Part shown: piece by piece, positions 6,897 to 9,750 of the stretch | Layout: each line of letters opens with the position of its first letter | How positions within the stretch are numbered: position 1 is the stretch's first letter | Source: Candidatus Zixiibacteriota bacterium | Lineage (GTDB): Bacteria > Zixibacteria > MSB-5A5 > GN15 > JACZUZ01 | DNA: 9,750 bases | NCBI GenBank assembly: GCA_022563625.1 | Contig: JADFNA010000034.1 | Coordinates: forward strand, 1 to 9,750 | Reading direction: 5' to 3' | The notes under the pieces: generated by a model | The model's database searches: none | The model's input: only the letters and a program-made list of their open reading frames with translations | Told to the model about the DNA's origin: nothing | Made by a program: the position numbers and the translations under genes

Positions 6897-7960
6897 TCTT
6901 GAGTGGCTGACTTATCCCTAACCTTGCGTAATGAAACGAACGAAGTCGACTGATGTTTAGAGTCAAACTTATCAGACCAGTTACTCCAGACCTGGCGTAA
7001 TGCAGGATTTGTACAGTTTCTGAAGAGTACAGCAGCAGCGTCTGGAAAGCGATGTCTCCGGGCAGCCTCAAGCGCAACTATGATGAATAGGTTCTTGAAA
7101 GATTGAGGACAGTCTTGCCACTCAGTGAGCTCCATAAGCTCTTGTTCTGTGCAATTCATAGAACTAATCACTGTGATTCGTTCAGTAAATTCGCTAAGTA
7201 CTGTGTCACATCGTAGTTTTGATAGTGCAAGGCTGTCAGTGTTAGAGTACTCTTCCATTTCATTGAACGTACTCAAATTAATCAGATCGCTTTCATATAC
7301 ATGTAGACTGTCACTAAAGTGTGTGTATGATCCTACTTCGACTCCCAGCCACCCAGCTATGATTTCTTGAAGAATTGTAAATTGAATAAAATTGTAAGGC
7401 ACACCTAGAAAAAGATCGTTGCTGCGGAGTATTTGAGTCCATTCTAAGCGTCCCTTTCTGATTTTCAAGAGCGATGCAAGATTGCAGGGAATGTCTTTGG
7501 ATCTTGGTGAGCCAGTGTTCCAGGGCATGTCGCGTTTGGAATCCCACAATTGAAGTACAACTTGGCGGCTTTCAGGATTTGAACTAAGGATGTTATAAGC
7601 CCGTTCGATTTGATCAAACCCCATATTCCTTCTCAGTCTGTGCCCGTAAGCACCGTGATAATTTGCAGACTTGCCGGCAAACTTGTGTAAGTTTCGATTC
7701 CAAAACCTCAGGAATTTTGAATCGTTTCTCCCACCTAGTATCCAGATTACTTCTGCTATCGCGAATGCTGGATTCATCGCTGGCGCGCGTGAGATTACCC
7801 AGCGCTGCAGTGGGTTTGATATTGCAAATGTAATTCCCAATACTTCACGTGTTAGTCCGCCGCGGCTTGGTTGCAGAGAAGATCCACGATCACTAAAGAA
7901 CATCTGTCGCGCCTGAAGCCAGGCTTCGTTGGCAGTATTAGTTTCTATTATGTGCGACAT
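6884..7960 (-). CDS. Divergent thymidylate synthase / pyrimidine hydroxymethylase homologue
   Basis: A 358-residue member of the thymidylate synthase fold, which transfers a one-carbon unit from a folate to C5 of a pyrimidine nucleotide. By eye, against E. coli ThyA (264 aa), it keeps the nucleophile Cys159 (PCN), Arg179 and Asp182 (RSNDLFLGVP), Asn190 (the residue that selects uracil over cytosine), His220 and Tyr222 (LHVYES), Glu70 (AEVIWIL) and the AYG block near 105. It differs at ThyA His147 (Asn here) and Arg127 (Gln in SRQ), lacks the ThyA C-terminal tail and has about 100 extra residues. A hydroxymethylase-like or altered reaction is possible. ATG 7960 is chosen over an in-frame ATG at 8005 because it has AGTAGGA 4 bases upstream and the family N-terminus begins there; the upstream gene also still covers 8005. 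It is the last gene of the pyrimidine operon. Confidence 0.88.
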   Translation of the reverse strand: MSHIIETNTANEAWLQARQMFFSDRGSSLQPSRGGLTREVLGITFAISNPLQRWVISRAPAMNPAFAIAEVIWILGGRNDSKFLRFWNRNLHKFAGKSANYHGAYGHRLRRNMGFDQIERAYNILSSNPESRQVVLQLWDSKRDMPWNTGSPRSKDIPCNLASLLKIRKGRLEWTQILRSNDLFLGVPYNFIQFTILQEIIAGWLGVEVGSYTHFSDSLHVYESDLINLSTFNEMEEYSNTDSLALSKLRCDTVLSEFTERITVISSMNCTEQELMELTEWQDCPQSFKNLFIIVALEAARRHRFPDAAAVLFRNCTNPALRQVWSNWSDKFDSKHQSTSFVSLRKVRDKSATQDYGI

Positions 7961-7963
7961 AAA

Positions 7964-7970
7964 TCCTACT
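7964..7970 (-). promoter_or_regulatory. Ribosome binding site of the ThyA-like gene, overlapping the upstream stop
   Basis: On the minus strand AGTAGGA overlaps the TAG stop (7966-7968) of the preceding gene and lies 3 bases before the ATG at 7960. This suggests translational coupling, so a ribosome stopping early at the in-frame TGA upstream could lower ThyA-like synthesis. Confidence 0.6.
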
Positions 7971-8253
7971 TCTCTAGAAATCCTTCGACACCACGCAATT
8001 TCCATTTTGGGGGATAGAAATAATCTATTCTCTCAGGGTTGGGTCGGTAGCGTTGCTTTATTCTCGTACGATTGCTGTACCCTTTAAGCTCTGGGTAGGC
8101 AACTCTGGCATACTTGTCAATTTCGCAAAAAAGGTTTTGGCAGTCAATCAGTTGTAATTGCCGTCCCCACAAATCTTTAAAATGGATGCCGAGTCTGTCA
8201 AATTCACTTTTTTGAATATCTGCAACCCACTTGATTAACTCAACTTCTGTTAA
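7966..8253 (-). pseudogene. C-terminal part of the hypermodification-family protein after an in-frame TGA
   Basis: This stretch is open in the same frame as the upstream 265-codon gene, separated only by the TGA at 8254-8256. It encodes 95 residues (LTEVELIKWVADIQ, then LQLIDCQNLFCEIDKYARV, then RTRIKQRY and YFYPPKW). To my knowledge these are the conserved C-terminal blocks of the same family, including the IDCQNLFCE motif. No ATG or GTG in this part lies at a sensible restart position. Thus one base change, for instance from GGA, split a gene of about 361 codons. If the TGA is read through, the full protein is restored. Confidence 0.75.
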
Positions 8254-8256
8254 TCA
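8232..8256 (-). other. Inverted repeat at the in-frame TGA
   Basis: On the minus strand TGATTAAC and GTTAATCA form a perfect 8-base stem with a 9-base loop (AGAAGTTGA). The stop codon in question is the first three bases of the 5' arm. A hairpin starting at a stop codon can favour recoding, but a stem of this size can also occur by chance in a window this long. Confidence 0.4.
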
Positions 8257-9051
8257 CCCTAGGTCTGAGAAGCACTTCCTGATCCCATCCTTGGCGCCTG
8301 GGCCAGCAACGACAAAATCCATTTCGGAAAAATTAGTGAGTGGGCTGTAGTTGATATCTATTACATATTGGAATGCAAGAAAGTCACCAATGGTTGGATA
8401 CGATCGAAGCAATTCAAATACTTCTCTCATTGAATTCATGTTTGATATCTGTGACGGGACTTCATCATCAAGCATTCGCTGAATTAATCTTAGGTGATTA
8501 CTGTGTTTGCGATTGTGTCCAAAAAAAGTCTTCCCCGAAGCCATAATATACGCCGCAGAATATATGCTCCGCTTCGAAGCCATTTCGTTCGAAAGGATTG
8601 AATCTATTTTGTCAAAGTCATATGTAGACCAAGTAATCTCACCTAGTTGCGCTTCTATCAATTTCCAAGTGGAAATCTTATTGAAAGTTTTGAAAATCAT
8701 GATCCGATAGAACAAATCATCATTATTGAAGTCACCATCATAAATGACATGCTTAATAAGATACTGGCTTACTCTATCAGATGCTCGATAAGCGTTTGTG
8801 AACTTGTACTCGTTTAAGATAGGATCAGTTACACATGTTGATTGCCCACCTTTTACACTATCAAAAAATAACTCTTGTCGTTTCGCGGCTAACTTCCAAT
8901 ACTCGTTCCATAATTTAGTTGGCTTTGCTGGAGAGAGCTTCTTGTTAAGAGTAGGAACCTTGGTTCGTGCAGTCTGACTTAATCTATCTCCAATTGTCTT
9001 AGTTTTGCCGTTAAATTTGTTCTGAGATTTAGGAACTAAGATATCTTGCAT
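8254..9051 (-). CDS. Thymine-hypermodification family protein (5-hmdU DNA kinase helical-domain type), N-terminal 265 aa
   Basis: The family was predicted by comparative genomics (5-hmdU DNA kinase helical domain and alpha-glutamyl/putrescinyl-thymine pyrophosphorylase-like proteins) to act on hydroxymethyl-uracil bases during DNA hypermodification. Seen here: a basic N-terminal 45 residues; WNEYWKLAAKRQELFF; the family hallmark TDPILNEYKFTNAYRASDRV (75-94) followed by SQYLIKHVIY; FKTFNKISTW (120-129); SAAYIMASGKTFF; YPTIGDFLAFQYVIDINYS (218-236); and EMDFVVAGPGAKDGIRKCF (243-261). There is no P-loop, so kinase activity itself is not supported. The gene should continue to about 361 codons but meets TGA after SDLG. 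It starts at ATG 9051, 14 bases after the dCTP deaminase-like gene, with a weak ribosome site. Nonsense-mutated, or a recoded gene. Confidence 0.78.
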   Translation of the reverse strand: MQDILVPKSQNKFNGKTKTIGDRLSQTARTKVPTLNKKLSPAKPTKLWNEYWKLAAKRQELFFDSVKGGQSTCVTDPILNEYKFTNAYRASDRVSQYLIKHVIYDGDFNNDDLFYRIMIFKTFNKISTWKLIEAQLGEITWSTYDFDKIDSILSNEMASKRSIYSAAYIMASGKTFFGHNRKHSNHLRLIQRMLDDEVPSQISNMNSMREVFELLRSYPTIGDFLAFQYVIDINYSPLTNFSEMDFVVAGPGAKDGIRKCFSDLG

Positions 9052-9065
9052 GATTCTATTATAGT

Positions 9066-9750
9066 CTATTCACTTTTGGTGTTAGCTGTATCACTAATTG
9101 CACCAGTCGAATCTTCAGGGCTCGTGAACACTTGTTTCTGTGCAGTGTTGGCATCAATTAACGTTGGTGGTGACGAAAGTGCAGGTGACTGGATCATAAA
9201 GTGATCTCCGCCTTTTCCAGTTTGTTCTTTCGTAAAGAACTGTTGAATGACATAGATGAGGATAGCTATTAACAATGGGCTAATGACCGCCAGGAGAACG
9301 GTGCGTATCGTTCTAAGACGTTGCCGAATCTCTTCAATTTGTTTATCAAGAGCCGCAGGCGAAGCCAAATAACCCGCCAATCCAGTAACATCGGCGTCCG
9401 ATATACACGTCTGATTGAAGTGGGTTCCTTTGTACCTTGGCGCACACCCATCAAGCTCTGATAGCCACAATCTGAAAGCATCCGCCCCTCTTGATAAGAT
9501 AATTGGCTGAGCGCCAGCGTTGTATGCAGCAAAGACTAAATTGCCTTCGAACCCTGGGTCAACATGAAATCCAGAGACATTTATGAGCCCCTTCTTCTTT
9601 AGTCCAAACCTGAAAGTGATGAATCCCAACTTGTCTGTAGGTATTTTGAGGTACTCTTCAGTCAGAATTAATACGAACTGTCCGGCGGGAATTGAAAACT
9701 GCTCGCCATCTTGTAGCTCGCTCTTGGTCTTGTTACCTGTGATGAAGTAT
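9066..9750 (-). CDS. Membrane-anchored dCTP deaminase/dUTPase-fold protein (5' end outside window)
   Basis: The last 227 residues are visible; the frame is open to the window edge. Visible residues 1-105 follow the trimeric dCTP deaminase/dUTPase fold: FSIPAGQFVLILTEEYLKIP, FITFRFGLKKKGL, GFHVDPGFEGNLVFAAYNAG, PIILSRGADAFRLWL. Compared with E. coli Dcd, Ser111, Arg115, Ala124, Arg126 and the catalytic Glu138 align with Phe, Lys, Gly, His and Ala; only the DPG aspartate remains. Deamination is therefore unlikely; nucleotide binding or a structural role is possible. A charged helix (KQIEEIRQRLRTIR) leads to one membrane segment at about 149-172 (VLLAVISPLLIAILIYVIQQ) and a Ser/Thr-rich tail of about 55 residues. 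It is the first visible gene of the operon. Which side of the membrane the domain occupies is not shown, though a nucleotide-binding domain would be cytoplasmic. Confidence 0.75.
   Translation of the reverse strand, partial: YFITGNKTKSELQDGEQFSIPAGQFVLILTEEYLKIPTDKLGFITFRFGLKKKGLINVSGFHVDPGFEGNLVFAAYNAGAQPIILSRGADAFRLWLSELDGCAPRYKGTHFNQTCISDADVTGLAGYLASPAALDKQIEEIRQRLRTIRTVLLAVISPLLIAILIYVIQQFFTKEQTGKGGDHFMIQSPALSSPPTLIDANTAQKQVFTSPEDSTGAISDTANTKSE

Noticed and set aside
8170..8172. TTG as an independent start for a 68-aa gene
   Set aside because: The same frame is open back to the TGA at 8254 and encodes family residues, so this is the tail of the split gene.
8232..8256. Confident assignment of selenocysteine at the in-frame TGA
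   Set aside because: The hairpin is AT-rich and family members are not known to me to have cysteine there; it is kept only as a low-weight observation.
7125..8710. Plus-strand open frames opposite the ThyA-like and hypermodification genes
   Set aside because: The opposite strand has clear family motifs throughout; these frames show no motif.
9627..9629. TTG as the start of the dCTP deaminase-like gene
   Set aside because: The frame and the fold continue upstream to the window edge (TEEYLKIPTDK), so this is an internal leucine codon.
1..9750. CRISPR array or insertion sequence with transposase
   Set aside because: No regularly spaced direct repeats and no transposase motifs were seen on either strand; the only recombinase is the serine integrase.

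Overview
The window looks like a chromosomal segment of a Gram-negative FCB-type bacterium, probably a candidate phylum such as Zixibacteria, KSB1 or Marinimicrobia. The pointers are a secreted parallel beta-helix protein ending in an SPAIDAG-type motif, a lipoprotein, and a broken FG-GAP protein with the QNYPNPFNP C-terminal tail typical of these lineages. The phylum is an inference from protein style only.

Layout: 1-2661 (+) holds host-like genes, a secreted right-handed beta-helix protein and a signal-bearing lipoprotein, closed by a strong intrinsic terminator. A complete tRNA-Ser(UGA) follows at 2754-2841. From there to 5866 everything reads on the minus strand: an unknown 247-aa protein, then a tight four-gene run (78-aa protein, 93-aa protein, small HTH protein, large serine recombinase). 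The recombinase stop codon lies inside the 3' end of the tRNA, so this resembles the recombination end of an integrated island.

Between 5955 and 6896 lie two damaged plus-strand genes: the C-terminal part of an FG-GAP protein with a one-base frameshift and no 5' end, and the N-terminal stub of another secreted protein, also frameshifted and lacking its 3' end. Each has lost the side facing a minus-strand cassette.

From 9750 down to 6884 is a compact minus-strand operon of pyrimidine-related genes. In order of transcription: a membrane-anchored protein with a dCTP deaminase/dUTPase-like fold lacking the deaminase catalytic residues (its 5' end is outside the window); a protein of the 5-hmdU DNA kinase helical-domain / thymine-hypermodification family, split by one in-frame TGA; and a divergent thymidylate synthase homologue translationally coupled to it. 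Together they suggest a base-modification or nucleotide-based defence cassette carried on a tRNA island. It is the most interesting part of the window, although the in-frame TGA raises the question whether it still works.
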